A stretch of DNA of 9,050 bases from an uncultured Acetobacteraceae bacterium (GCA_937930165.1 CALGVL010000248.1:1-9050), one strand, 5' to 3'. Positions 1 through 6,318 are shown, counted from the stretch's first letter. Notes: a model not told the origin generated them from the letters alone. Numbers and translations: made by a program.

Positions 1-281
1 CGATGCTCTCGGCCGTCACCTACCTGACGCTCGGCACCCTCCTCGCCCGCATCCAGCCGCGGCGGCGGCTGCGGGCTTATATCGTTGCCATCGCGGTGCT
101 GCTGACGCTGCTGGTCGGGACCAGCCGGATCTATCTCGGCGTCCACTGGCCCACGGATGTCCTCGCCGGCTGGTGCCTCGGTGCCGCCTGGGCAATGCTC
201 TGCTGGGCGGTGGCCCTCTGGCTGCAACGGCGCGGCCGGGTCGAGTCCAACGGCATGCCAGAGGAGGAGGCTGCGCCGTAG
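1..281 (+). CDS. PAP2-superfamily phosphatase, C-terminal part (5' end outside window)
   Basis: This is the last 92 or so residues of a membrane phosphatase of the PAP2 family, which removes phosphate from lipid phosphates such as phosphatidic acid or undecaprenyl pyrophosphate at the membrane. The third PAP2 signature is clear: SRIYLGVHWPTDVLAGW, with Ser41, Arg42, His48 and Asp52 counted from the ATG at base 3. In the family the histidine is the phosphate-accepting nucleophile. Hydrophobic stretches at about residues 25-40 and 53-74 fit the last two membrane helices, followed by a short charged tail. The ATG at base 3 is probably internal: family members have 'PSGH' just before a similar stretch, so the first two signatures should lie immediately upstream of the window. 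The substrate cannot be told from this fragment. The gene runs convergently into the dehydrogenase at 301. Confidence 0.88.
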   Translation, partial: MLSAVTYLTLGTLLARIQPRRRLRAYIVAIAVLLTLLVGTSRIYLGVHWPTDVLAGWCLGAAWAMLCWAVALWLQRRGRVESNGMPEEEAAP

Positions 282-295
282 CGGCCGGCGCAGCC
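269..295. terminator. Hairpin between convergent genes, possible bidirectional terminator
   Basis: A perfect 10-bp inverted repeat, GGCTGCGCCG (269-278) and CGGCGCAGCC (286-295), encloses a 7-base loop. The phosphatase stop codon TAG (279-281) is the first three bases of that loop, and the opposing dehydrogenase stop lies 5 bases beyond the other arm (301-303). No T-run follows on the plus strand, so intrinsic termination is inferred from stem strength and position only. Confidence 0.55.
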
Positions 296-300
296 CGTCC

Positions 301-1188
301 TCATGCCTGGTGCCGCTCGATCAGCCCCCTGCGGATCTTCCGTCCCCGCCGGATGCGGTCCTCGATGAACTCCGCCTGGCCCCAGCGCACGGCGCGGCCG
401 AAGGCCTGGGCGTCCTCGGTGAAGCGGGCCAGCATTTCCAGCAGCGCCTCCCGGTTGTTCAGGAAGACGTCGCGCCACATATCCACATCGCTGGCCGCGA
501 TGCGGGTGAAGTCCCGGAAGCCGGAGGCGGCGTATTTCAGCACCGCCTCCCGCGTCTCCTCCGCCAGGTCGTCGGCGGTGCCGCAGATGGTGAAGGCGAT
601 CAGATGCGGCAGGTGGGAGACGATGGCCACCACCTTGTCATGCGTCGCCGCATCCATGGTTTCCACCATGCTGCCGCAGCGACGCCAGAGCTCGGCAATC
701 TTCTCCACCGCCGCCGGGTCCGAGCCCGGCAGCGGCGTCAGGATGCAGTAGCGGCCCTGGAACAGGGTGGCGAAGCCGGCATCCGGCCCGGAATGCTCCG
801 TCCCCGCCATGGGATGCGCCGGCACCAGATGCGCGCCCGGCGGCAGCAGCGGCGTCAGGTCCCGGATCACGCTGCCCTTGGTGGAGCCGACATCGGACAG
901 GATGCAGCCCGGCGCCAGATGCGGCGCGATCTGCCGCATCACCCCTGAATACGCCCCCACGGGGATGCAGAGGATGACGCAATCCGCCCCCTGTACCGCG
1001 CGCGCCGGATCCGCCTCCACGACATCGGCGAAGCCGAGTTCCCGCACGCGCTGCAGGGTCTCCGGCCGGCGGGTCTGCGCCACCACGGTCCGGGCGATGT
1101 CGCCGCGCGCCTGCGCGACGCGCGCGATGGAGCCGCCGATCAGCCCAGCGCCGATCAGGCAAAGCCGTTCAAAGAGTGGCTCAGCCAT
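301..1188 (-). CDS. tyrC: Prephenate/arogenate dehydrogenase (cyclohexadienyl dehydrogenase)
   Basis: This cytoplasmic enzyme of tyrosine synthesis oxidises and decarboxylates prephenate (or arogenate) with NAD(P)+. The product has 295 residues, normal for a stand-alone enzyme without ACT or chorismate mutase domains. The N-terminal Rossmann fold shows GAGLIGGS at residues 13-20 and DVGSTK at 99-104. Family-typical HPMAG at 125-129 and HDKVVAIVSHLPH at 183-195 line the active site, and the C-terminal helical domain includes GFRDFTRIAASD (223-234). I chose the ATG at 1188 because it puts the GxGxxG motif close to the N-terminus and overlaps the hisC stop by 8 bases (ATGGCTGA), which suggests translational coupling. 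A GTG at 1200 in the same frame is possible and adds four residues. It is the last gene of a three-gene aromatic operon. Prephenate versus arogenate preference cannot be read here; tyrA is an equally usable symbol. Confidence 0.9.
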   Translation of the reverse strand: MAEPLFERLCLIGAGLIGGSIARVAQARGDIARTVVAQTRRPETLQRVRELGFADVVEADPARAVQGADCVILCIPVGAYSGVMRQIAPHLAPGCILSDVGSTKGSVIRDLTPLLPPGAHLVPAHPMAGTEHSGPDAGFATLFQGRYCILTPLPGSDPAAVEKIAELWRRCGSMVETMDAATHDKVVAIVSHLPHLIAFTICGTADDLAEETREAVLKYAASGFRDFTRIAASDVDMWRDVFLNNREALLEMLARFTEDAQAFGRAVRWGQAEFIEDRIRRGRKIRRGLIERHQA

Positions 1189-2284
1189 TCGCCGTGCCAC
1201 GCATGAATTCGGTCAGTGCGTCCTGGACCATGCGGCATTCCTCGGCGGTGCCGATGGTGATGCGCAGGCAGTGCGGCAGGCTGTAGGCGCCCATGGCACG
1301 CACGATCACCCCCCCCGCGCGCAATGCCGCATCCGCCGCCTTGGCGCGCTCCGCCGTGGCGAAATCGGCCAGGATGAAATTGCCCTCGCTCGGATGCACG
1401 GTGATGCCGATGCCGCGCAGCGCCTCGCTCAGCGCCGCGCGCCATTCGGTGTTGTGCGCGACCGACTTCTCCACCCAGCCCGGCTCCGCCAGGGCAGCGA
1501 TGCCGGCGGCCATGGCCGGGGCATTCACGTTGAAGGGCCCGCGTACGCGGTTCAGGATGTCCACGACATGCGCCGGCGCATAGGCCCAACCCAGCCGAAC
1601 GCCGCCCAGGCCGAAGATCTTGCTGAAGGTGCGGGTCATCACCGTATTGGTGCCCGCCTCCACCAGCGCGATGCCCGGATCGTAGTCCGGCCGCGTCACG
1701 TATTCCGCATAGGCCGAGTCCAGCACCAGCAGAACCTCTGCCGGCAGGCCCTCGCGCAGCCGCGCGACCTCGGCCGCCGGCAGGCAGCTCCCGGTCGGGT
1801 TGTTCGGATTGGCCAGGAAGACCAGCCGGGTCCGTGGCCCGACCGCGGCCAGCATGGCATCCACATCCGCGGTCAGGTTCCTCTCCGGCACCTTGATGAC
1901 GCGGCAGCCGGCATAGCGGCCGGAGATGTCGTACATGACGAAGCCATGCGCGCTCATCACCAGCTCCGTCCCCTCGCCGCCAAAGGCCAGGATCAGGTGC
2001 TGGATCAGCTCGTCGGAGCCGTTGCCGCAGACCACCCGCGCCGGATCCACCCCGAAGCGGCGGCCGATCGCCTCCCGCAGCGCCGTCGCATGGCCGTCCG
2101 GGTAGCGGTGCAACTCCTGCGCCGCCGCGATGTAGGCCGCCTGCGCCCCCGGCGGCACGCCGAAGGCGCCTTCGTTGGAAGAGAGCTTCACGATCCGGTT
2201 CACGCCCGGAATCTTCGACTCGCCGCCGACATAGGGCTCGATCGAGAGGATGCTCGGCCGGGGGAGGATCTTCGGTTGCGACAT
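1181..2284 (-). CDS. hisC: Histidinol-phosphate / aromatic aminotransferase
   Basis: This 367-residue PLP-dependent class I/II aminotransferase has the expected HisC length. Visible marks are HRYPDG at 59-64, the phosphate/PLP-binding GNGSDE at 87-92, FLANPNNPTG at 156-165 with Asn161, Asp189 that pairs with the pyridine nitrogen, the PLP lysine Lys222 in TFSKIFGLGG, Arg230, and the substrate-carboxylate arginine in LRITIGT near the C-terminus. It converts imidazole-acetol phosphate to histidinol phosphate. Enzymes of this subgroup lying between chorismate mutase and prephenate dehydrogenase genes (called hisHb in pseudomonads) also transaminate phenylpyruvate, hydroxyphenylpyruvate or prephenate, so a main role in tyrosine and phenylalanine synthesis is inferred from context. 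The start lies 5 bases after the stop of the preceding gene, and a GAGGAG ribosome site sits inside that gene's end. Confidence 0.93.
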   Translation of the reverse strand: MSQPKILPRPSILSIEPYVGGESKIPGVNRIVKLSSNEGAFGVPPGAQAAYIAAAQELHRYPDGHATALREAIGRRFGVDPARVVCGNGSDELIQHLILAFGGEGTELVMSAHGFVMYDISGRYAGCRVIKVPERNLTADVDAMLAAVGPRTRLVFLANPNNPTGSCLPAAEVARLREGLPAEVLLVLDSAYAEYVTRPDYDPGIALVEAGTNTVMTRTFSKIFGLGGVRLGWAYAPAHVVDILNRVRGPFNVNAPAMAAGIAALAEPGWVEKSVAHNTEWRAALSEALRGIGITVHPSEGNFILADFATAERAKAADAALRAGGVIVRAMGAYSLPHCLRITIGTAEECRMVQDALTEFMRGTANG

Positions 2285-2289
2285 CAGGC

Positions 2290-3171
2290 TTACTCTCCTC
2301 GCTGCGGCACGGCGTAGAAGCCCAGCGGCAGGGCACGGTCCACGGGAAGGGTCTTCAGGCGCGGATCCTCCGGTGCCACCACGCCGTCCAGCTCCGCCAG
2401 CGCCAGCAGCACGCCCTCCTCCCGGCGCAGCAGCATCTGGCGCGGCGGCAGCCCGGCCGCGGTGAGATCCGCCAGGAGGCGGGAGCGGCCACCGCCCATG
2501 CCCAGTTCGCTTCGCATCTCAAGGCGCAGCAGGGCGCGGTCGGCGCCACTCGGGTCCGGGGCGCCGGCCGCGACCACCAGCGCCTCCGGCATCGGCTCAG
2601 CGCCCCGGGACCAGAAGGGCAGGCGGGCAACCACCTGCAGCCGTGGGCTGTCCAGGCTGGTCCACCAGGCGGCCTCGGCTGGCTCGGCCTCCTGCGGCAG
2701 GGGCAGGACGGCTACCTGCGCCTCCCCAGCGGCCACCGCCGCCAGGGCGCGGGCCGGGGTCGGGTGGCTGCGCACCGGGGTCAGGGACCCGAAATGCTGC
2801 CGCGCCAGCCGCGCCTGGTCCGGCCCCTGGGTGAAGACCGCGACGGAAAAGGGCCCTTGCATGGCGCTGCTGATGGAGAGGATCTCCCGCCACAGCCGCA
2901 CCAGGGCCTGTTCCGGCAGTGGCCCGGCATGGCGGGCCAGCAGGCGGCGGAGGATCTGCGCCTCCCGCCCCGGCCGCAGCGGCGAGGCGCTGGCCTTGAC
3001 CCGGCTGGCCGCCAGCCGTGCCACCACATCCGCCCGCCGCATCAGCAAGTCGTGCAGCGCGTCGTCGATCGCATCGATCTCGCCGCGCAGGGCCGCGAGC
3101 GGGTTCTCCGGCCCGGCGGCCCCGGCCGGGGCCAGGACGGGCGCGTTATCGGTGTCTGAGGCTGGGTTCAT
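2290..3171 (-). CDS. Chorismate mutase (AroQ type) with reduced prephenate dehydratase/ACT-like tail
   Basis: This 293-residue protein begins the aromatic operon. Residues about 23-105 form an AroQ chorismate mutase domain, which turns chorismate into prephenate. Aligned by eye to the E. coli P-protein, Arg29, Arg46, Arg69, Glu70, Ser101 and Gln105 match Arg11, Arg28, Arg51, Glu52, Ser84 and Gln88; Lys59 (or Arg57) stands for Lys39. Residues about 108-205 resemble the first lobe of prephenate dehydratase (FSVAVFTQGPD near 108, GEAQVAVLPLP near 149 for the usual 'GxADYAVVPIEN'). The second lobe is largely missing, and the catalytic Thr-Arg-Phe is replaced by EAL at 197-199. Residues about 210-285 look like a degenerate ACT domain. 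I infer working mutase activity but no dehydratase activity, the tail perhaps being regulatory. The ATG at 3171 is chosen because the domain starts soon after it; the frame stays open far upstream, but that extension is antisense to metX. The ribosome site is weak. Confidence 0.85.
   Translation of the reverse strand: MNPASDTDNAPVLAPAGAAGPENPLAALRGEIDAIDDALHDLLMRRADVVARLAASRVKASASPLRPGREAQILRRLLARHAGPLPEQALVRLWREILSISSAMQGPFSVAVFTQGPDQARLARQHFGSLTPVRSHPTPARALAAVAAGEAQVAVLPLPQEAEPAEAAWWTSLDSPRLQVVARLPFWSRGAEPMPEALVVAAGAPDPSGADRALLRLEMRSELGMGGGRSRLLADLTAAGLPPRQMLLRREEGVLLALAELDGVVAPEDPRLKTLPVDRALPLGFYAVPQRGE
2295..2300 (-). promoter_or_regulatory. Ribosome binding site of hisC
   Basis: Read on the minus strand this is GAGGAG, ten bases before the hisC ATG. 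It is embedded in the last codons of the chorismate mutase gene (ending ...GAG TAA), so hisC translation probably follows from the same transcript. Confidence 0.6.
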
Positions 3172-3321
3172 GTCCGGGACGTCTTTCGCCGCAGCAATAG
3201 ACGCCGCCGGGCCGGCCGCCAAGCAGGGCTCTGCGCCACCAGCCTCCCCGGGCGGATGCCGTGGCCGTTGATGCCGGGGCCGCAGGCGCTTATTCCTGCC
3301 CGCTTGGAAACCGCACCCCAC
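3172..3321. promoter_or_regulatory. Divergent intergenic region between the aromatic operon and metX
   Basis: About 150 bases separate the two divergent start codons. On the plus strand TTGATG (3268-3273), a 17-base spacer and TATTCC (3291-3296) make a plausible sigma-70 promoter for metX, with transcription expected near 3303. No clear minus-strand promoter was recognised. I looked for a SAM-responsive riboswitch, which often precedes metX in alphaproteobacteria, and did not find its conserved blocks. Confidence 0.45.
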
Positions 3322-4476
3322 ATGCCCGCACCCATCGCCCCCTTCCCACAGGTGGACCATCAGCGCGCCCTCTTCCCGGAGGGGCTGGCGCTGGATTGCG
3401 GCATGGTCATCCGGCCGCTCGCCGTGGCCTACCGCACCTATGGCACCCTGAACGCGGCCCGCAGCAATGCCGTGCTGGTCTGCCATGCCCTCACCGGGGA
3501 CCAGTATGTTGCGGAACGGCACCCGCTGACCGGCCGCCCCGGCTGGTGGGAGAGCATCGTCGGCCCCGGCAAGCCGATCGACACCGACCGCTTCTTCGTC
3601 ATCTGCGCCAATGTCCTGGGCGGCTGCATGGGCAGCACCGGCCCGCGGGAGGAGATGACGGATGCCGAGGGCCGTGGCCTCGGCCGCCCCTGGGGCACGG
3701 ATTTCCCGAACATCACCATTCGCGACATGGTCCGCGCCCAAAAGAAGCTGGTCGAGCATCTGGGGATCCGGCGCCTGCTCGGCGTGGTCGGCGGCTCCAT
3801 GGGCGGGATGCAGGTGCTGGAATGGGCCGCGACCTTCCCGGAGACGGTCTTCGGCGCCGCCCCCATCGCCACCGCCGCCTATCACAGCGCCCAGAACATC
3901 GCCTTCCACGAGGTCGGCCGCGCCGCCATCCATGCCGATCCGGACTGGAAGGGCGGCCGCTACTGGGAGGATGGGCGGGTGCCGGCCCGGGGCCTCTCGG
4001 TGGCGCGCATGGTGGCGCACATCACCTATCTGTCCGAGAAGGCGCTGACCCGGAAATTCGGCCGCCGCCTGCGTGGTGCCAGCGCCGTGACCTTCCTGGA
4101 GGACGTGTTCGAGGTGGAGAGCTATCTCCGCCACCAGGGCAGCACCTTCGTCCGGCGCTTCGATGCGAACAGCTATCTGACCATCACCCGCGCCATGGAT
4201 TATTTCGACCTGGCGGCCGAGCATGGCGGCGACCTCGCCAGCGCCTTCCGCGGCACGGCGACGCGCTTCTTCGTCGCCTCCTTCAGCAGCGACTGGCTGT
4301 TCCCGACCGAGGAGAGCCGTGCCATCGTCCGCGCCCTGAACGCCGCGGCGGCGAATGTGTCCTTCGTCGAGATCGCCTCCGATAAGGGCCATGACGCCTT
4401 CCTGCTGGACGAGCCCGATTTCCACCGCGCGCTGGGCGGCTTCCTCGCCGGCTGCGCCGACCGGGTGGGGGTGTGA
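3322..4476 (+). CDS. metX: Homoserine O-acyltransferase (probably O-acetyltransferase)
   Basis: MetX activates homoserine by O-acylation, usually from acetyl-CoA, committing it to methionine synthesis in the cytoplasm. The alpha/beta-hydrolase fold is plain in the 384-residue product: CHALTGD at 54-60, the nucleophile elbow GGSMGGMQVLEWA with Ser159, Asp324 in SSDWLFP and His357 in DKGHDAF complete the catalytic triad. ANVLGGCMGSTGP at 96-108 is also family-typical. An in-frame ATG at 3256 would add 22 unremarkable residues. I prefer 3322 because a likely -10 box (3291-3296) lies downstream of 3256, GGAAA at 3306-3310 can serve as a weak ribosome site, and homologues begin at about this point. 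MetX-family enzymes differ between acetyl- and succinyl-CoA use, so the acyl donor is not certain. metW follows 4 bases later. Confidence 0.93.
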   Translation: MPAPIAPFPQVDHQRALFPEGLALDCGMVIRPLAVAYRTYGTLNAARSNAVLVCHALTGDQYVAERHPLTGRPGWWESIVGPGKPIDTDRFFVICANVLGGCMGSTGPREEMTDAEGRGLGRPWGTDFPNITIRDMVRAQKKLVEHLGIRRLLGVVGGSMGGMQVLEWAATFPETVFGAAPIATAAYHSAQNIAFHEVGRAAIHADPDWKGGRYWEDGRVPARGLSVARMVAHITYLSEKALTRKFGRRLRGASAVTFLEDVFEVESYLRHQGSTFVRRFDANSYLTITRAMDYFDLAAEHGGDLASAFRGTATRFFVASFSSDWLFPTEESRAIVRALNAAAANVSFVEIASDKGHDAFLLDEPDFHRALGGFLAGCADRVGV

Positions 4477-4480
4477 GGGG

Positions 4481-5125
4481 ATGGACGCCCGCACCCCCGA
4501 CAGCATCCGCTACGTCGCCAAGAACATGCGGCTGGACCTCCGCCTGATCGCGGAGATGATTCCGGCCGGCGCCAAGGTGCTGGATATCGGCTGCGGCGAT
4601 GGGGCGCTGCTGGCGCATCTCACCGCCGAGAAGGGCGCCGATGCCCGTGGCATCGAGATCGACATGGCCGCCGCCACCCAGGCCGTCGCCCAGGGTCTGG
4701 CGGTGATCCATGGTGATGCCGACCATGACCTGGCCTTCTACCCGGACGGCGCCTTCGACTATGTCGTGCTCTCCCGCACCCTGCAGGCGGTGGAGCGCCC
4801 GCGGGAGGTGCTGCGGCAGATGCTGCGCATCGGCCGGCACGCCATCGTCAGCTTCCCGAATTTCGGCCATTGGCTGGTGCGCTGGCAGTTGCTCTGGACC
4901 GGACGGATGCCGATGACCGAAACCTGGCACCGCCCCTGGCACGAGACGCCGAACATCCACCCCTGCACCATCCGCGACTTCTTCGATCTCTGCGCGCTGG
5001 ACGGCTATGTGGTGGAGCAATGGCTGGCGGTGGACGAGCGCGGGCTGAAGGCCCCCTGGAAGCGCTCCGTGTCCCTCGCCAACCTGTTCGGCGAGCAGGC
5101 GCTGTTCCAATTGCGACGCGGCTGA
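4481..5125 (+). CDS. metW: Methionine biosynthesis protein MetW (methyltransferase-fold)
   Basis: This 214-residue protein has the class I SAM-binding fold, with VLDIGCGDG at 33-41 and an acidic residue after the second strand (GIEID, 57-61). It also carries the MetW-specific stretch SFPNFGHWLVRWQLLWTGRM at 124-143, followed by TETWHRPWHETPNIHPCTI (147-164). MetW is encoded beside metX in many proteobacteria and is genetically linked to methionine synthesis there; its biochemical role is usually described as supporting MetX activity rather than as a defined methyl transfer. The start at 4481 is 4 bases after the metX stop, and the G-rich run in between (GTGAGGGG) supplies ribosome binding. 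The gene is therefore almost certainly co-transcribed with metX. Its stop codon lies in the loop of a hairpin. Confidence 0.92.
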   Translation: MDARTPDSIRYVAKNMRLDLRLIAEMIPAGAKVLDIGCGDGALLAHLTAEKGADARGIEIDMAAATQAVAQGLAVIHGDADHDLAFYPDGAFDYVVLSRTLQAVERPREVLRQMLRIGRHAIVSFPNFGHWLVRWQLLWTGRMPMTETWHRPWHETPNIHPCTIRDFFDLCALDGYVVEQWLAVDERGLKAPWKRSVSLANLFGEQALFQLRRG

Positions 5126-5153
5126 AGCCGCGTCACGGGCCGGGAACGGCCCG
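5115..5153 (+). terminator. Tandem hairpins at the end of metXW
   Basis: Two perfect stem-loops lie one base apart. The first is GACGCGGC-TGAA-GCCGCGTC (5115-5134), whose tetraloop contains the metW stop TGA at 5123-5125. The second is CGGGCCG-GGAA-CGGCCCG (5136-5153, with a GNRA-type tetraloop). No T-run follows. They could end transcription or protect the 3' end of the metXW message; which one is inference. Confidence 0.5.
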
Positions 5154-5234
5154 GATATGGGAGGCATCCCCCAGGCCGCGCCTTCCTGCACGAAGGCTGG
5201 GTGCGGGACCACGCCTCACCTCGTTCTGCCCCTG

Positions 5235-5733
5235 ATGGCACGGGGCAGCTCGGCAGGCTGAGGGTCACCTTTCTGCACTGCTCGTCCTTCTCGCCGGGCC
5301 CTGGCTGCTCAGCCTGCCGGCGGGGGCCCTCACGGCCGGTGTCTGGCCTGCCCGGAACACGCTCATCTACGGCACCGGAATCCTGGCCATCGGCTTGATG
5401 TCCGCCAGAGTGATCCTGGCCGCGCGTCCGGTGCAGATCGAGGACGCGCTCGGCGCGCCTCGACAAATTCTACCGCCAGCACAAGTGGTTCGGGATCACG
5501 GGATCCGTGTTCGCGGTCGCTCACTGGTGACTGGAAATCCTGCCGCACTGGATGGCGCGCCAGGGCTGGCCTAAAATGGCCGCCGACAAGGGCCCAATCA
5601 GCCGTGGTGTCAATCTGTTCCGCGGTCTGCCCGGCACCGCGGCCACGCTGGGCGAATGGAGCCTATACCTCCTGCGACCGCAGGTGGCTTCCTCGCCGCC
5701 CATTTCGATCAGGAACTGTTCGACAGGCGATGA
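5235..5733 (+). pseudogene. Ferric-reductase-like transmembrane flavoprotein, decayed and internally deleted
   Basis: No intact reading frame exists, but the pieces read together as one protein family. In frame 1, about 5266-5458, a hydrophobic N-terminus leads into LIYGTGILAIGLMSARVILA and RPVQIEDALG. Sense then shifts to frame 2 (about 5459-5674) with LDKFYRQHKWFGITGSVFAV, AHW, an in-frame TGA at 5528-5530, then LEILPHWMARQGW and LGEWSLYLL. This matches my knowledge of the haem-binding membrane domain of ferric-reductase-like oxidoreductases. Directly after, frame 1 gives AGGFLAAHFDQELFDRR and a TGA at 5731-5733, which resembles the extreme C-terminus of the same family ('..FHQELFEMR'). The rest of the membrane domain and the FAD- and NAD-binding domains are gone. 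At least one frameshift (near 5450-5461), one nonsense codon and one large deletion (junction near 5674) are therefore visible. An ATG at 5235 may be the old start, but it too is out of frame. Confidence 0.75.
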
Positions 5734-5768
5734 GAGCCGGACGGCTGCCCACCGTCCCGGCCGCGGAT

Positions 5769-5789
5769 GGCGGGCGCATGCCGCCCGTC
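5769..5789. terminator. Hairpin in the gap between the pseudogene and the small gene
   Basis: GGCGGGCG (5769-5776) pairs with CGCCCGTC (5782-5789), with one G-U pair on the plus-strand RNA and a CATGC loop. GATTTC follows. It lies between convergent units (the pseudogene end at 5733 and the small gene ending at 5843), so it may be an old terminator. The evidence is weak. Confidence 0.3.
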
Positions 5790-5842
5790 GATTTCGGCCG
5801 ATGCCCTCCGCCCTGAAGGCGGTACCGGCGCCAGAGGAGAGG

Positions 5843-6031
5843 TCAGGCCGCCTGCCGGCGCAGCGCCCCGGTGCGCAGCAGCGCCGCCGCGGCCTCCGCC
5901 AGATGCGCCGCCGCGTCATCTGCCCCGAGATCGAGGCAGGCCTCCTCCAGCCGCTCCAGCAACCGTAACAGCGAGGCAATGTCGCGCCCGGCTTCCTCGG
6001 GCCAGAGAACGGCGGCGATCGGCATGTCCAT
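5843..6031 (-). CDS. Small helical protein of unknown function (paralogue 1)
   Basis: This is a predicted 62-residue protein that I do not recognise. It is acidic to neutral and strongly helical in look, with leucine/alanine repeats: LLRLLERLEEACLDLG followed by ADDAAAHLAEAAAALLR and a short basic end. There is no signal peptide or membrane segment. The ATG at 6031 is preferred because AGGATGG lies 8 bases before it on the minus strand; ATGs at 6043 and 6025 are also in frame, and a further open extension upstream reads like non-coding sequence. Its central part matches the product of the next gene upstream on the same strand (6115-6318) at 11 of 23 positions, including Cys32, Gly36 and His43, which argues that both are real and related by duplication. 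The 83 bases between them suggest a common transcript. Confidence 0.55.
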   Translation of the reverse strand: MDMPIAAVLWPEEAGRDIASLLRLLERLEEACLDLGADDAAAHLAEAAAALLRTGALRRQAA

Positions 6032-6114
6032 GAGGGCAACCATCCTGGCAGGGGCGCGGCCCCTTACACCGATAGCAGGCGCGGCGCCAGCCCATTGCGC
6101 CGCCGCCCTGACCC

Positions 6115-6318
6115 TCAGTGCAACCGCAGGCCCCGGGCCCGCGCCGGCTTGACGGTCAGCCCCTCCGGCATCAGGGAGGCGGCGAGCGCGGCATGCCTTG
6201 CTGCCTCCATGGCCCCAATGCGCAGGCACTCCGCTTCCACATAGGAGAGCATGAGACGGATCGCTTCGTGATCGGTGGTTTCGCCGTCGGTGTCGACGGC
6301 CTGGTTCGCTTGGCGCAT
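6115..6318 (-). CDS. Small helical protein of unknown function (paralogue 2)
   Basis: This is a predicted 67-residue protein, not recognised. A polar N-terminus (about residues 1-17) precedes an amphipathic helical core with SYVEAECLRIGAMEAARHAA at about 25-44. A basic tail follows (VKPARARGLRLH, 56-67) that its neighbour lacks. Cys31, Gly35, Ala39-Ala40 and His42 line up with Cys32, Gly36, Ala40-Ala41 and His43 of the 62-residue product downstream. The ATG at 6318 is chosen because GGAG lies about ten bases before it; a GTG at 6354 would add 12 residues with no visible ribosome site. It stands divergent to the amino acid binding protein at 6458, across a stretch of lower GC content. A nucleic-acid or protein-binding role would be guesswork; only the helical, cytoplasmic character is visible. 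Confidence 0.55.
   Translation of the reverse strand: MRQANQAVDTDGETTDHEAIRLMLSYVEAECLRIGAMEAARHAALAASLMPEGLTVKPARARGLRLH

Noticed and set aside
1189..1200. GTG at 1200 as the dehydrogenase start
   Set aside because: It is possible, but it adds only four basic residues and has no better ribosome site. The ATG at 1188 gives the usual short lead into the Rossmann motif and a typical 8-base overlap with hisC.
767..2317. A 516-codon plus-strand open frame across hisC and the dehydrogenase
   Set aside because: It is antisense to two genes with intact catalytic motifs and is rich in Arg/His/Ala/Gly without any recognisable domain. The same holds for the minus-strand frame at 4283-5212 opposite metW.
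3172..3321. Possible SAM riboswitch upstream of metX
   Set aside because: SAM-II elements are known before metX in alphaproteobacteria, but the conserved blocks (A/U-rich UGAUUUAACC and GCUAAAAAGG type) are absent. With transcription starting near 3303 the leader would also be too short.
2290..4506. A 738-codon minus-strand open frame spanning the chorismate mutase gene and the antisense of metX
   Set aside because: The part beyond 3171 is exactly antisense to a clear metX and has low-complexity Gly/Ala/His/Arg-rich sequence. It is an accident of high-GC codon use, and only 2290-3171 is coding.
5552..5968. A 138-codon plus-strand frame that could be called a hypothetical gene
   Set aside because: Its first 40 or so codons are the middle of the decayed ferric-reductase-like gene. 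The remainder runs through the deletion junction and antisense to the small minus-strand gene, so it is not an independent protein.
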